Shown here: positions 39,833 through 49,931 of the stretch, one piece after another
Position numbering within the stretch: the stretch's first letter is position 1
Layout: the number at the start of each line of letters is the position of its first letter
NCBI RefSeq assembly: GCF_029223585.1
Contig: NZ_CP119423.1
Coordinates: 310,001-374,000, forward strand
From: Photobacterium sp. DA100
GTDB lineage: Bacteria > Pseudomonadota > Gammaproteobacteria > Enterobacterales > Vibrionaceae
DNA length: 64,000 nucleotides
Direction of reading: 5' to 3'
Notes under the pieces: generated by a model
The model's database searches: none
What the model was told of the DNA's origin: nothing
The model's input: the letters and a program-made list of their open reading frames with translations, nothing else
Position numbers and translations under genes: made by a program

Positions 39833-40651
39833 ATGGAGCAGACAGAGGCGCTGGTATCCATCCGGCATATGACCTTCTCCCGTGGTGAGCGAAAAATCTT
39901 TGATGATGTTTCGTTGGATGTGCCTAAGGGCAAAGTGACGGCCATAATGGGGCCGTCGGGGATCGGTAAGACCACCTTGCTCCGGCTGATTGGCGGGCAG
40001 ATCGTGCCAGATAGTGGGGATATTTGGTTTGACAGCTGGAATATCCCGACACTGGGGCGCAGTGAGCTGTATCGGGCCCGTAAGAAAATGAGCATGCTGT
40101 TCCAGTCGGGGGCACTGTTCACGGACATGACGGTGTTCGACAACGTGGCTTTTCCGTTGCGCGAGCATACCCAGTTGCCAGAAGATCTATTGCATACCCT
40201 GGTGCTGCTCAAACTCGAGGCAGTGGGATTGCGCGGTGCGGCCCAATTGATGCCGAGTGAACTGTCTGGCGGTATGGCCCGCCGGGCGGCTCTGGCCAGG
40301 GCAATTGCACTGGACCCGGATCTTCTCTTGTATGACGAGCCCTTTGTCGGCCAGGATCCGATCACCATGGGGGTGTTGGTCAAGCTGATCCGTGATCTCA
40401 ACCAGGCGCTGGGCGCGACCTCGGTGATCGTTTCCCATGATGTACCCGAGGTGATGGGGATCGCGGATCATGTCTATATTCTCTCTGGTGGCCAGATTAT
40501 CGGGCAGGGCACACCGCAGCAACTGCTGGATAACCCCGATCCCCGTATCCGCCAGTTTATTGATGGCCAGGCGGATGGGCCGGTGCCGTTTCGTTATCCT
40601 GCCCAGCCGATGGTGCAGGACTTGTTTACCGGTGGTGGGAAGGAGCGCTGA
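39833..40651 (+). CDS. mlaF: Phospholipid transport ATPase MlaF
   Basis: 272 residues. Walker A GPSGIGKT (40-47), signature LSGGMARR, Walker [14 protein letters not shown] and switch His SHDVPEV are present. It drives the inner-membrane MlaFEDB complex, which moves phospholipids between the outer and inner membranes to keep lipid asymmetry. It is the first gene of mlaFEDCB-ibaG-murA. Confidence 0.96.
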   Translation: MEQTEALVSIRHMTFSRGERKIFDDVSLDVPKGKVTAIMGPSGIGKTTLLRLIGGQIVPDSGDIWFDSWNIPTLGRSELYRARKKMSMLFQSGALFTDMTVFDNVAFPLREHTQLPEDLLHTLVLLKLEAVGLRGAAQLMPSELSGGMARRAALARAIALDPDLLLYDEPFVGQDPITMGVLVKLIRDLNQALGATSVIVSHDVPEVMGIADHVYILSGGQIIGQGTPQQLLDNPDPRIRQFIDGQADGPVPFRYPAQPMVQDLFTGGGKER

Positions 40652-40653
40652 GC

Positions 40654-41436
40654 ATGGTGACTGATTTTATTGCCCGTCAGGGGCGGCGGGCGCTGGATAT
40701 CTGCCAGACCATAGGCCGGGCCAGCATGGTGCTGTATGGCGCGCTGGTGAGCCGGCCGCAACCCGGCAAGATGTTCCCGCTGCTGATGCGTCAACTCTAC
40801 AATGTTGGCGTGCTGTCGGTTGCTATCATTCTGGTCTCGGGGTTGTTCATCGGCATGGTGCTTAGCTTGCAGGGCTATATTGTGCTAGTCGATTTCGGTG
40901 CCGAAACCAGTTTAGGCCAGATGGTGGCCTTGTCCCTGCTGCGGGAGCTGGGGCCGGTGGTCACCGCCTTGTTGTTTGCCGGCCGGGCTGGTTCGGCGCT
41001 GACTGCCGAAATTGGCCTGATGAAAACCACCGAGCAACTGTCGAGCATGGAGATGATGGCTGTCGATCCCCTGCGCCAGGTGATTGCGCCGCGCTTCTGG
41101 GCCGGGGTGATCTCGATGCCGCTGCTGGCGATGTTGTTCTGTGCTGTTGGTATTTGGGGCGGTGAGCTGGTGGGTGTGGACTGGAAAGGTATTGACCATG
41201 GTAGCTTCTGGTCAGTGATGCAGTCGTCGGTCGAGCTCGGTTATGACATCGGCAACAGCATTATCAAGTCGGTGGTGTTTGCCATCACCGTTACGTGGAT
41301 TGCGGTCTTCAATGGATACGATGCGGTGCCGACCTCGGAAGGGATCAGCCGGGCAACGACACGTACCGTAGTGAATTCGTCATTGGCAGTACTGGGGCTG
41401 GATTTCGTCCTCACCGCCTTGATGTTTGGCAACTGA
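40654..41436 (+). CDS. mlaE: Phospholipid transport permease MlaE
   Basis: 260 residues of the MlaE/YrbE permease family, with a first amphipathic helix and about five membrane helices. Family motifs [27 protein letters not shown] (in two parts) and [13 protein letters not shown] are clear. It dimerises between MlaF and the MlaD ring. It starts 2 bases after mlaF. Confidence 0.96.
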   Translation: MVTDFIARQGRRALDICQTIGRASMVLYGALVSRPQPGKMFPLLMRQLYNVGVLSVAIILVSGLFIGMVLSLQGYIVLVDFGAETSLGQMVALSLLRELGPVVTALLFAGRAGSALTAEIGLMKTTEQLSSMEMMAVDPLRQVIAPRFWAGVISMPLLAMLFCAVGIWGGELVGVDWKGIDHGSFWSVMQSSVELGYDIGNSIIKSVVFAITVTWIAVFNGYDAVPTSEGISRATTRTVVNSSLAVLGLDFVLTALMFGN

Positions 41437-41473
41437 TACAGCCGCAACGCGGTAATACAACAGGAATAAACTG

Positions 41474-41950
41474 ATGCAGCAAACGAAAAAACTAGAATTG
41501 TGGGTAGGCAGCTTCGTATTGGCTGGTTTTGCTGCCCTGCTGGTCTTGATCTTTAAGGTTGCCGATGTCCAGAATTTGGGTGGCGCGGAGACATACACCC
41601 TCAAGGCGCATTTTGACAATATCGGCGGCTTGAAAGTCCGTTCGCCGATCAAGGTCGGTGGAGTCACGGTTGGAAAAATAACCAATATTAATCTGGATAC
41701 CGAGACCTATGTCCCGGTGGTCACTCTGTCTATCGAGAAGAAATACGGTTACTTCCCAGAGACCAGCTCGGCGGCCATTCTGACCTCAGGACTGCTGGGT
41801 GAGCAGTACCTCGGGATCTCTCCGGGGTTTATCGATGAGGATATCGAGATGCTCGGTGATGGTGACTTGATCGAAGAGACCCGGTCCGCACTGGTACTGG
41901 AAGATATGATTGGCCAGGTGCTGTACAGCATCGGCGGCGACAGTAATTAA
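41474..41950 (+). CDS. mlaD: MCE-domain lipid-binding protein MlaD
   Basis: 158 residues: one N-terminal membrane segment (about 9-27) and an MCE domain (about 40-115) with YTLKAHFDNIGGLKVRSPIKV-type sequence and the SGLLGEQYLGI loop that forms the hydrophobic pore of the hexamer. It receives or passes phospholipid to MlaC. Slightly shorter at the C-terminus than the E. coli protein. Confidence 0.95.
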   Translation: MQQTKKLELWVGSFVLAGFAALLVLIFKVADVQNLGGAETYTLKAHFDNIGGLKVRSPIKVGGVTVGKITNINLDTETYVPVVTLSIEKKYGYFPETSSAAILTSGLLGEQYLGISPGFIDEDIEMLGDGDLIEETRSALVLEDMIGQVLYSIGGDSN

Positions 41951-41962
41951 GAGAGCACGATT

Positions 41963-42607
41963 ATGAAATGGTTTCGTTATGTAATGATGATGGTTGTCTG
42001 CCTGCCGCTGATGGCGCAGGCCGCTGTGGTCGACAAGACCAATCCCTATACCATGATGGATCAGGTTTCACAGAAGACTTTTGCCCGGCTGAAGTCGGAG
42101 CAGGGCGTGATCCAGCAGAACCCTGAACATTTGCGCCGGGTGGTGCAGCAGGAGCTGCTGCCCTACATCAACACCCGCTATGCCGCTTACAAGGTGCTGG
42201 GGCCCCACCTGAAAAGCACGACGCCGCAGCAGCGCAATGACTTTGTGGCGGCGTTCACGGACTACTTGGTTGCTTCCTATGCCCAGGTACTGACCCAGTA
42301 CACGGATCAGGATATTGAAATCGAGCCGCCAAAGCCGATTCCGGCCGATCGCAGTGTGATTTCTGTCCGGGTGGACATTGTCGATACCAAGCGACCGCCT
42401 ATCCGCCTGGACTTCACATTGCGCAAGAACAAGAAAACCGGCGAGTGGCAGGGCTTCGATATGGTGGCCGAAGGGGTCAGTATGATCTCCACCAAGCAAA
42501 GCGAGTGGAATGGTCAGCTGCGCAGCCAGGGGGTTGATGCCGTGACGCAGGATCTGAAACGATTAGCGGCCAAGCCGATCCGTCGTGAGTCAGAAAACAA
42601 TGACTAA
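41963..42607 (+). CDS. mlaC: Periplasmic phospholipid carrier MlaC
   Basis: 214 residues with a signal peptide ending at AQAA (about residue 19-20). The MlaC/Tol2 fold shows the YAAYKVLG and FTDYLVASYAQVL helices. It shuttles lipid between the outer-membrane MlaA-porin complex and MlaFEDB. Its last 8 bases overlap mlaB. Confidence 0.95.
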   Translation: MKWFRYVMMMVVCLPLMAQAAVVDKTNPYTMMDQVSQKTFARLKSEQGVIQQNPEHLRRVVQQELLPYINTRYAAYKVLGPHLKSTTPQQRNDFVAAFTDYLVASYAQVLTQYTDQDIEIEPPKPIPADRSVISVRVDIVDTKRPPIRLDFTLRKNKKTGEWQGFDMVAEGVSMISTKQSEWNGQLRSQGVDAVTQDLKRLAAKPIRRESENND

Positions 42608-42911
42608 GCAAAAGATTGAGTGGCAAGCTCAGGAAAATGGGCTTTACTGCTTGTCAGGGGCATTGGAACGTGACACAGTTCCAGCTTTTTGGCAGCAACG
42701 CCATGAATGGATGCCGAAGGATAGCAAAGTGCAGCTGGATCTGTCTGCGGTCGGGCGGATCGACTCTGCCGGTATGGTGATGTTGCTGCACATATACCAA
42801 CAGCTGAGCCAAAATGGGGCTGAGCTGAAAATATTGAATGTGCCAGAGCAGCTTGTCACGCTGCTACGTCTGAGTCACGTTGAATCAATGTTAGCGGCTT
42901 GCATCGAGTGA
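42600..42911 (+). CDS. mlaB: STAS-domain protein MlaB
   Basis: 103 residues from ATG 42600, inside the end of mlaC; GTG 42585 would add five residues. It is a STAS fold with the motif VGRIDSAGMVMLLHIYQQ containing the conserved Ser. MlaB binds and stabilises MlaF in the inner-membrane complex. Confidence 0.92.
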   Translation: MTKQKIEWQAQENGLYCLSGALERDTVPAFWQQRHEWMPKDSKVQLDLSAVGRIDSAGMVMLLHIYQQLSQNGAELKILNVPEQLVTLLRLSHVESMLAACIE

Positions 42912-42931
42912 GTCGCGAAAGAGGATAGCTT

Positions 42932-44456
<1,525 letters not shown>

Positions 44457-44522
44457 GATAATGGTTCTGTGGGGTTAAAGCGGCCCTATGGTTCCATGGA
44501 ATCTGTTGACTCCATAGATAAG

Positions 44523-44555
44523 AAAATCCTCGACATGATGTTGGGGATTTTTTTA
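44523..44555. terminator. murA terminator
   Basis: A 13-bp stem with two G-U pairs (44523-44535 with 44539-44551), a 3-base loop and a following run of T. It can also end transcripts coming from degS on the minus strand because the left arm begins with A residues. Confidence 0.85.
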
Positions 44556-44635
44556 TGTTTTAAAAATGGAAGATTGACCAACAGTCAGGGAAATTTGAAA
44601 GTCATTGAAGTTATGACGCCTTCAGGCTAGCTTGT

Positions 44636-44707
44636 ACAGCACCACAGCACCACAGCACCACAGCACCACAGCACCACAGCACCACAGCACCATAGCACCA
44701 CAGCACT
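44636..44707. repeat. Nine tandem copies of ACAGCACC
   Basis: Nine copies of the 8-base unit ACAGCACC, 72 bases: the first seven are perfect, the eighth has A-T for A-C at its second base, and the ninth ends in T. The array ends 8 bases from the degS stop codon, between converging murA and degS. The same unit occurs as 22 perfect copies at 59068-59243. Confidence 0.98.
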
Positions 44708-44715
44708 ATTAAATA

Positions 44716-45783
44716 TTAATACCCATTCGGCTCATCGCCGATCTTGACGGTTAAATCGGTTGGCTGGCCGTTGCGCAGTACCTTCATGCTGACTTCGGTG
44801 CCCGGGCGGAGCTCGGTAACGATATCCAGCACGTTGCGGCGGTCTGTCACCCGCTTGCCATCAATTTCGATCAGGATATCTTGCACCTTGAAGCCGGCTT
44901 TGGCCGCTGGGCCGTTGGGATCCATTCCCATCACTATGATCCCGCTGATTTGCTCGGCATCATAGAGCCTCGCCATAACCGGATTGATATCACGCGCCTC
45001 GATACCGATATAGCCTCGGATCACCCTGCCGTCAGCAATCAGCTTGTTCATGATTTTCTGGGTCAGCTCGTAGGGAATGGCAAAGGAGATACCGTAAGTT
45101 TCAATATCGGTTGCCTGCTGGAAAGAGGCGGTATTGATCCCGACCAGCTCGCCGCGGGTATTGACCAGTGCCCCCCCGGAGTTCCCCTCGTTGATGGCGG
45201 CATCGGTTTGCAGGAAGTCCTGGCGGCCATAGAAACTCATGCCCGAGCGGCCGGTCGCAGAGATGATGCCATAGGTCGTGGTCTGGCCGAGGTTGTAGGG
45301 GTTGCCGATGGCCAATACCACATCACCAACCGCAGGGCGATATTCGGTGCTGGTTGGGATCACCGGCAGGTTCTCGGCCTGGATTTTTAGCACCGCCAAG
45401 TCGGTACGCTGATCTTTACCGATCAGCTGGGCGGTGAGGATACGGCCGTCTTGCAGGGCGACAATGACTTGATCTGCTTCTGCAACGACGTGGTAATTGG
45501 TAACGATATAGCCTTTGTCGCTCATGATCACACCGGAGCCTAGACCCTGGGTGCTGAGTTGTAGGCGGTCGTCGGCATTGTAGCGGCGGTTATAGATATT
45601 CACCACCGCAGGAGAGGCCCGGCGAACCGCGTAATTAAAGGAGACTTGCGGCTGGTTGAGTTCTATTGGGGCCAATACCTGGGGCGTATTGAGCATCTGG
45701 GTGCGGAGATCAGGGAAGATCAGCAGCAGGGCAATGGCCGTAACGAAACCAAGCAAAATGGATCTAGCCAAAAAAGCCAGCAT
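44716..45783 (-). CDS. degS: Site-1 envelope stress protease DegS
   Basis: 355 residues. There is one N-terminal membrane anchor (about 5-24), a trypsin-like domain with catalytic His98, Asp128 and Ser202 (in NEGNSGGALVN), and one PDZ domain (about 255-345). DegS senses misfolded porins and cuts RseA to release sigma-E. Its 3' end lies beside the octamer repeat array, so its mRNA would carry the repeat. Confidence 0.96.
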   Translation of the reverse strand: MLAFLARSILLGFVTAIALLLIFPDLRTQMLNTPQVLAPIELNQPQVSFNYAVRRASPAVVNIYNRRYNADDRLQLSTQGLGSGVIMSDKGYIVTNYHVVAEADQVIVALQDGRILTAQLIGKDQRTDLAVLKIQAENLPVIPTSTEYRPAVGDVVLAIGNPYNLGQTTTYGIISATGRSGMSFYGRQDFLQTDAAINEGNSGGALVNTRGELVGINTASFQQATDIETYGISFAIPYELTQKIMNKLIADGRVIRGYIGIEARDINPVMARLYDAEQISGIIVMGMDPNGPAAKAGFKVQDILIEIDGKRVTDRRNVLDIVTELRPGTEVSMKVLRNGQPTDLTVKIGDEPNGY

Positions 45784-45935
45784 GTTCGCTCCCTTGATTG
45801 AATAAACTACTGATAAGAGTCGAAGAGGTTACCATTACCTTAGACAAGATACCAAGTATTGGCGGTCTATTTTAGTCAATAATGAACAGCAAGCGAAGTC
45901 TGAACCAAGCAGCTTGTGCTGGGGGAAAGGGCATG

Positions 45936-45961
45936 CGGCAGCCGGCGGTGGCCGGCTGCCG
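45936..45961 (-). terminator. GC-rich hairpin after degQ
   Basis: A perfect 11-bp GC-rich stem (45936-45946 with 45951-45961) with a 4-base loop just past the degQ stop. Downstream on the minus strand there is only a short T/C-rich stretch, so it may be a moderate terminator or an mRNA-stabilising end. Confidence 0.6.
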
Positions 45962-45971
45962 GTAGGGTTGA

Positions 45972-47339
45972 TTAGCGGATGATGAGATAGAGGATACTGT
46001 TGTCGCGTTTCACCTCAAGGGCCAGCACACTTGGTTTTTGGTCAAGGGCTTTTCTCAGCTCACCCAGGTTACGGATGGCCTGGCGGTTGACGCCAAGGAT
46101 GATGTCGCCTTCGCGTAGGCCGAAGCGGGCTGCCTGGGAGTTCTCCTGCAAGCTGGTGACTTTGACCCCTTTGGTACCGTCACTGGAGGTGGTGTTGGCA
46201 AATTCTGCACCGGCCAGGCCTTCGTGCAAGCTGTCCGCTTTCACTTTGTTGACCGAGGCTTCCTGAAGCTTGGCGGTTACATCAATGGCCTTGCCGTCGC
46301 GGACGATACCCAGTGACACCTGCTTGCCGGCACCTAAGGTGGCAATTTTCGCCCGCAGCTCGCCAAAGGTGCGGATCTGCTTGCCGTTGACTGACACGAT
46401 AATGTCACCGGCTTTCAAGCCAGCTTTTTCCGCGGCGGAGTCCGGCATCACCTGGTTGATGAAGGCACCGTGGTTGGTCTCGTAACCGAAAGCTTCAGCC
46501 AGTTCGGAAGTCAGCTCGCCGCCTTGTACCCCAAGAACGCCGCGCTTGACCTCGCCAAATTCGATGATCTGCTCCGTCAGGTTTTTCACCATGTTGACCG
46601 GAATCGCAAACCCGATGCCGACGTTTCCGCCGTTAGGGCCAAGAATAGCGGTATTGATCCCGACTAGCTCGCCATTGAGGTTGACCAGGGCTCCGCCAGA
46701 GTTGCCGCTGTTGATGGCGGCATCGGTCTGGATAAAGTTCTCGAAGTTCTCGATGTTCAGGCCGCTGCGGCCGAGGGCCGAGATGATCCCCGATGTGACG
46801 GTCTGTCCTAGGCCGAACGGGTTACCGATGGCGACCGCGAAATCACCGACTCGCAGCTTATCGGAATCGGCCAGTTTTATTTCGGTCAGGTTAGAGGCAT
46901 CTTTTAGCTTGAGCAGGGCGATATCCGACATTTCGTCGCTGCCGATCAACTCGGCGGAAACCTCACGGCCATCATGCAGCTGGACCTGGATTTTGGTGGC
47001 GCCGCCAATGACATGGTGGTTGGTGACGATATAGCCTTTGTCAGCATCGACAATTACCCCCGATCCTAAGCCGCGGAATGGGCGCTCGCGGATTTGCTCT
47101 TCAGGGAAGTCAGGGCCGAAAAAGAAACGGAATGTCTCGGGTAAGCGTTGTTTGGATACTTGTTTACCTTCAACGGCAATGCTGACCACAGCAGGCGTGA
47201 CTTGCTCTAGCATCGGAGCCAGGCTAGGTACTTGCTGGTTGTTGACTGACTGGGGAAGGGCGGCGGTTGCCGTCACTGGGGTAATAACTGAGCTGATGCC
47301 GATGGTCAGGGCACTTAAAACAAGTAATGTTTTTTTCAT
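45972..47339 (-). CDS. degQ: Periplasmic serine protease DegQ (DegP family)
   Basis: 455 residues with a signal peptide ending near ATAA (residue 26). The catalytic triad is His109, Asp139 and Ser214 (NSGNSGGALVN), followed by two PDZ domains (about 240-340 and 365-450). It degrades or refolds misfolded periplasmic proteins. The presence of a good sigma-E promoter upstream suggests it carries the stress role played by DegP in E. coli. Confidence 0.95.
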   Translation of the reverse strand: MKKTLLVLSALTIGISSVITPVTATAALPQSVNNQQVPSLAPMLEQVTPAVVSIAVEGKQVSKQRLPETFRFFFGPDFPEEQIRERPFRGLGSGVIVDADKGYIVTNHHVIGGATKIQVQLHDGREVSAELIGSDEMSDIALLKLKDASNLTEIKLADSDKLRVGDFAVAIGNPFGLGQTVTSGIISALGRSGLNIENFENFIQTDAAINSGNSGGALVNLNGELVGINTAILGPNGGNVGIGFAIPVNMVKNLTEQIIEFGEVKRGVLGVQGGELTSELAEAFGYETNHGAFINQVMPDSAAEKAGLKAGDIIVSVNGKQIRTFGELRAKIATLGAGKQVSLGIVRDGKAIDVTAKLQEASVNKVKADSLHEGLAGAEFANTTSSDGTKGVKVTSLQENSQAARFGLREGDIILGVNRQAIRNLGELRKALDQKPSVLALEVKRDNSILYLIIR

Positions 47340-47351
47340 TATTACTAAACT

Positions 47352-47425
47352 CCGGTTTTCAAGTCCAAGCGCAGGCAGCTTCCTAGTGGCTTGATATGCC
47401 TGCTTAATCTCAGACTTGAAAACGG
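47352..47425. repeat. Large imperfect stem-loop in the degQ leader
   Basis: Ten perfect outer base pairs (47356-47365 with 47413-47422), extended by imperfect flanks, enclose a 7-bp inner stem (47371-47377 with 47397-47403). The structure spans most of the 107-base gap between zapG and degQ and would form in the 5' leader of degQ mRNA or as a partial terminator of zapG. Confidence 0.7.
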
Positions 47426-47437
47426 ATGTTTAGTTCC
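47410..47437 (-). promoter_or_regulatory. Candidate sigma-E promoter of degQ
   Basis: Read on the minus strand: -35 GGAACT at 47437-47432, a 16-base spacer, and -10 GTCTGA at 47415-47410. This is close to the sigma-E consensus in both elements and spacing. It lies about 70 bases before the degQ start and at the base of a large inverted repeat. DegS, the protease that activates sigma-E, is the next gene downstream. Confidence 0.75.
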
Positions 47438-47446
47438 TGAGAAATT

Positions 47447-47890
47447 TTAGCTCGCCTTGGATTCTTCGGCGACCGGCTTTGGTTCTTCGGTGATTTGCTC
47501 AGGTTTTTGGTCTTTCAGCAGGCCGGTTGCGCCGTTGGCGTAATCTCGTGGCTGCTCTTCCTCTTTAACGTCTTTTACTGCTTCCAGTGTACTGATACGG
47601 CGGGAAAACGGGTTGTCTTGCTCCGGCAAGTTCGGCATCAGTTCGGTGGATGTCTTCGCCATGTGCTCGTAGAGCTTGCCATAGTCTTTGGCAATATTAT
47701 CGAGCAGCTCTGAGCTCTGGGCGAAGTGATCAACCAGTTCCTGGCGGAACTGCTCAAGTTCGTATTTAGACTTATCCAGCTCTTTCTTCAGTTCTTTTTG
47801 CTGTTTCAAACCCTTATTGCTCAGCCTCGTGGCAAAGGCACCGACAATGGCACCGGCAATGAAAATCAGCAGCGCATAAATCCAAGCCAT
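47447..47890 (-). CDS. zapG: Division-associated protein ZapG (YhcB, DUF1043)
   Basis: 147 residues. One N-terminal membrane segment (about 2-20) is followed by a long coiled coil (about 28-75) and a disordered acidic tail. YhcB/ZapG links cell division, envelope synthesis and phospholipid balance. It starts the minus-strand group ahead of degQ and diverges from zapE. Confidence 0.92.
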   Translation of the reverse strand: MAWIYALLIFIAGAIVGAFATRLSNKGLKQQKELKKELDKSKYELEQFRQELVDHFAQSSELLDNIAKDYGKLYEHMAKTSTELMPNLPEQDNPFSRRISTLEAVKDVKEEEQPRDYANGATGLLKDQKPEQITEEPKPVAEESKAS

Positions 47891-48123
47891 GAAAAACTCC
47901 TTTTGCTCTTATATAGGGACAGGGGGGATTACGGCACCATGGGCAGACTCGCCTGCCGGGCGAAATGGTGAACGTACATCATCGTACCTGTTGTATAACA
48001 TCAAAATTTAATTGGTGCTGAATAGCACGTCAACTTCATGTACATGTTTAGTTACTATACATGTACATGACGCTGCATGGTACTATCAAGCATATGGAGA
48101 ATGACGGTTTGGGCCAAACAAGG
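47891..48123. promoter_or_regulatory. zapG-zapE control region with paired palindromes
   Basis: The 10-base palindrome CATGTACATG occurs at 48037-48046 and again at 48060-48069, exactly 23 bases apart. A small GTGCT-AGCAC hairpin lies at 48015-48028, and CGTAC occurs twice near 47971-47987. The second palindrome overlaps the furthest upstream possible start of zapE, which argues that translation begins further downstream. Confidence 0.6.
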
Positions 48124-49221
48124 ATGACCCCACAGCAAAAATACCAACAAGATCTCAAGCGTAGCGGCTTCGTTGCCGATCCGGCCCAGGCGCTGGCGGT
48201 GCGCCATCTCGACGACCTGTACCATCGGCTCCTCGCCCCCAGACCGGCGCCTACCCGCCGTTGGCTCGATCGCCTGATGCGTCGCCAGGCCGAAGCGGCT
48301 GAGCCTGTTAAGGGGCTCTATTTCTGGGGCGGAGTAGGTCGCGGCAAGACGTACCTGGTGGATACCTTTTTCGACTGCCTACCGACCGAGCGCAAGATGC
48401 GGGTTCACTTCCACCGCTTCATGCACCGGGTGCACCAGGAAATGAAGCAGCTGGAGCAGCAGGTCGACCCGCTTGATGTTGTTGCCGAACGTTTTGCCGC
48501 CGAGACCGACATCATCTGTTTTGATGAGTTTTTTGTTTCCGATATCACCGATGCCATGATTCTGGGGACCTTGTTCGAGGCCCTTTTCCGTCGGGGAATT
48601 ACCTTGGTGGCGACCTCGAACATACCGCCGGGCGAGCTTTACCGCAATGGCCTGCAGCGGGCTCGCTTCCTCCCGGCTATCGATCTGATCAAGACCCACT
48701 GCGAGGTGGTCAATGTCGATTCGGGGACCGATTACCGGCTGCGGACGCTTGAGCAGGCCGAAATCTACCATTTCCCGCTCGATGAGCAGGCCGAGCAGAA
48801 TATGCGCCGTTACTTTGAGCAGTTGGCGGCGGGCAAGCACCGCACGGGGGGAACGGTGGAGATCAACAACCGGGCCTTGCCGATCCTGAATGAGGGGGAA
48901 GGGGTGATCCACTTTGATTTTGCCACCTTGTGCCAAACAGCCCGGAGCCAGAGCGATTATATGGAGTTATCGCAGATCTACCACACGGTGCTGTTATCGG
49001 GGGTGATTCAGATGGCCGAGGATGACAGCGATGCCGCCCGCCGCTTCATTGCCTTGGTCGATGAATTCTATGAGCGCAACGTCAAATTGATCCTCTCTGC
49101 CGAGGTCGACCTGGCGCAACTCTACAAAGGGGAGCGGCTGGCGTTTGAGTTTAAGCGCTGTTGCTCAAGGCTCATCGAGATGCAGAGCCACGACTATCTG
49201 GCCAGCCCGCACCTTCCGTAG
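48124..49221 (+). CDS. zapE: Division ATPase ZapE
   Basis: 365 residues from ATG 48124 (MTPQQKYQQDL); ATG 48061, 48067 or 48094 are also possible and would add 10-21 residues. No start has a well-spaced ribosome site, and 48124 was chosen because it begins at the conserved family region. AFG1-like ATPase with Walker A GGVGRGKT, Walker B IICFDEFFVSDI and a sensor block LVATSNIPPGELY. ZapE acts at the Z-ring and destabilises FtsZ polymers in the presence of ATP. Confidence 0.9.
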   Translation: MTPQQKYQQDLKRSGFVADPAQALAVRHLDDLYHRLLAPRPAPTRRWLDRLMRRQAEAAEPVKGLYFWGGVGRGKTYLVDTFFDCLPTERKMRVHFHRFMHRVHQEMKQLEQQVDPLDVVAERFAAETDIICFDEFFVSDITDAMILGTLFEALFRRGITLVATSNIPPGELYRNGLQRARFLPAIDLIKTHCEVVNVDSGTDYRLRTLEQAEIYHFPLDEQAEQNMRRYFEQLAAGKHRTGGTVEINNRALPILNEGEGVIHFDFATLCQTARSQSDYMELSQIYHTVLLSGVIQMAEDDSDAARRFIALVDEFYERNVKLILSAEVDLAQLYKGERLAFEFKRCCSRLIEMQSHDYLASPHLP

Positions 49222-49291
49222 TGATTATCGGTGCTAAAATCACCCAAAATAGCCGTTGATAACCTGTTGTTTTGGGCCTTAAACCCTCCCA

Positions 49292-49336
49292 GAGAAAAAA
49301 TCATAATTTTTTTTCAAAAAAAGGTGATTTTTTCTC
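49292..49336. repeat. 12-bp A/T-rich inverted repeat before rplM promoter
   Basis: GAGAAAAAATCA at 49292-49303 is the exact reverse complement of 49325-49336, with 21 bases between that include runs of 8 T and 7 A. It may terminate zapE transcripts; its right arm overlaps the -35 region of the rplM promoter. Confidence 0.75.
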
Positions 49337-49346
49337 CACCCTTCCC

Positions 49347-49487
49347 TATAATCTTGCGACCCACCGTACCTGTAACGGCAAAAGCCGGGAGTGCCAACCA
49401 CTCGAAGGGGTGATGAGAGGGCTCTGTACAGAGGGAGCATTGCTGCTCCTGTAAAGTGAAACTATTTAATTTTGGGTAAGAATTAGC
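49347..49487 (+). promoter_or_regulatory. rplM-rpsI promoter and leader
   Basis: A perfect TATAAT at 49347-49352 predicts a start near 49359 and a leader of about 128 bases. The -35 (TGATTT around 49326) is weak. The leader can form a hairpin at 49434-49449 (GGAGCA with TGCTCC) and a CTCTGTACAGAG palindrome just before. In E. coli L13 represses its own operon through the leader; a similar role here is inferred. Confidence 0.55.
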
Positions 49488-49916
49488 ATGAAAACTTTCG
49501 TTGCTAAACCAGAAACTGTAAAACGTGACTGGTATGTTGTTGACGCTGAAGGTAAAACTCTTGGTCGTCTAGCAACTGAAATCGCATCTCGTCTACGTGG
49601 TAAGCACAAGCCGGAGTACACTCCGCACGTTGACACTGGTGACTACATCGTAGTTATCAACGCTGAAAAAGTTGCAGTAACTGGTGCTAAGCGCACTGAC
49701 AAGATGTACCACCACCACACTGGCTACATCGGTGGTCTGAAGTCTATCAGCTTCGACAAGCTTCTTGATAAGAAACCAGAAATGATTATCGAGACTGCTG
49801 TTAAAGGCATGCTTCCTAAAGGTCCTCTAGGCCGTGCTATGTACCGTAAGCTGAAAGTTTACGCTGGTGCTGAGCACAACCACGCTGCACAGCAGCCTAA
49901 AGTTCTAGACATCTAA
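49488..49916 (+). CDS. rplM: Large ribosomal subunit protein uL13
   Basis: 142 residues, the exact family length, starting [20 protein letters not shown]. It is an early assembly protein of the 50S subunit. Codon use is strongly biased to GGT, GCT, CGT and AAA. It is followed directly by rpsI. Confidence 0.98.
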   Translation: MKTFVAKPETVKRDWYVVDAEGKTLGRLATEIASRLRGKHKPEYTPHVDTGDYIVVINAEKVAVTGAKRTDKMYHHHTGYIGGLKSISFDKLLDKKPEMIIETAVKGMLPKGPLGRAMYRKLKVYAGAEHNHAAQQPKVLDI

Positions 49917-49931
49917 TTGGGGAAGATGACA

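Noticed and set aside
39781..40401. 206-codon minus-strand open frame near the mlaF start
   Set aside because: It overlaps mlaF almost completely and has no recognisable protein features.
49231..49454. Two 60-codon frames between zapE and rplM
   Set aside because: They cross A/T tracts, the rplM promoter and leader, and show no ribosome site.
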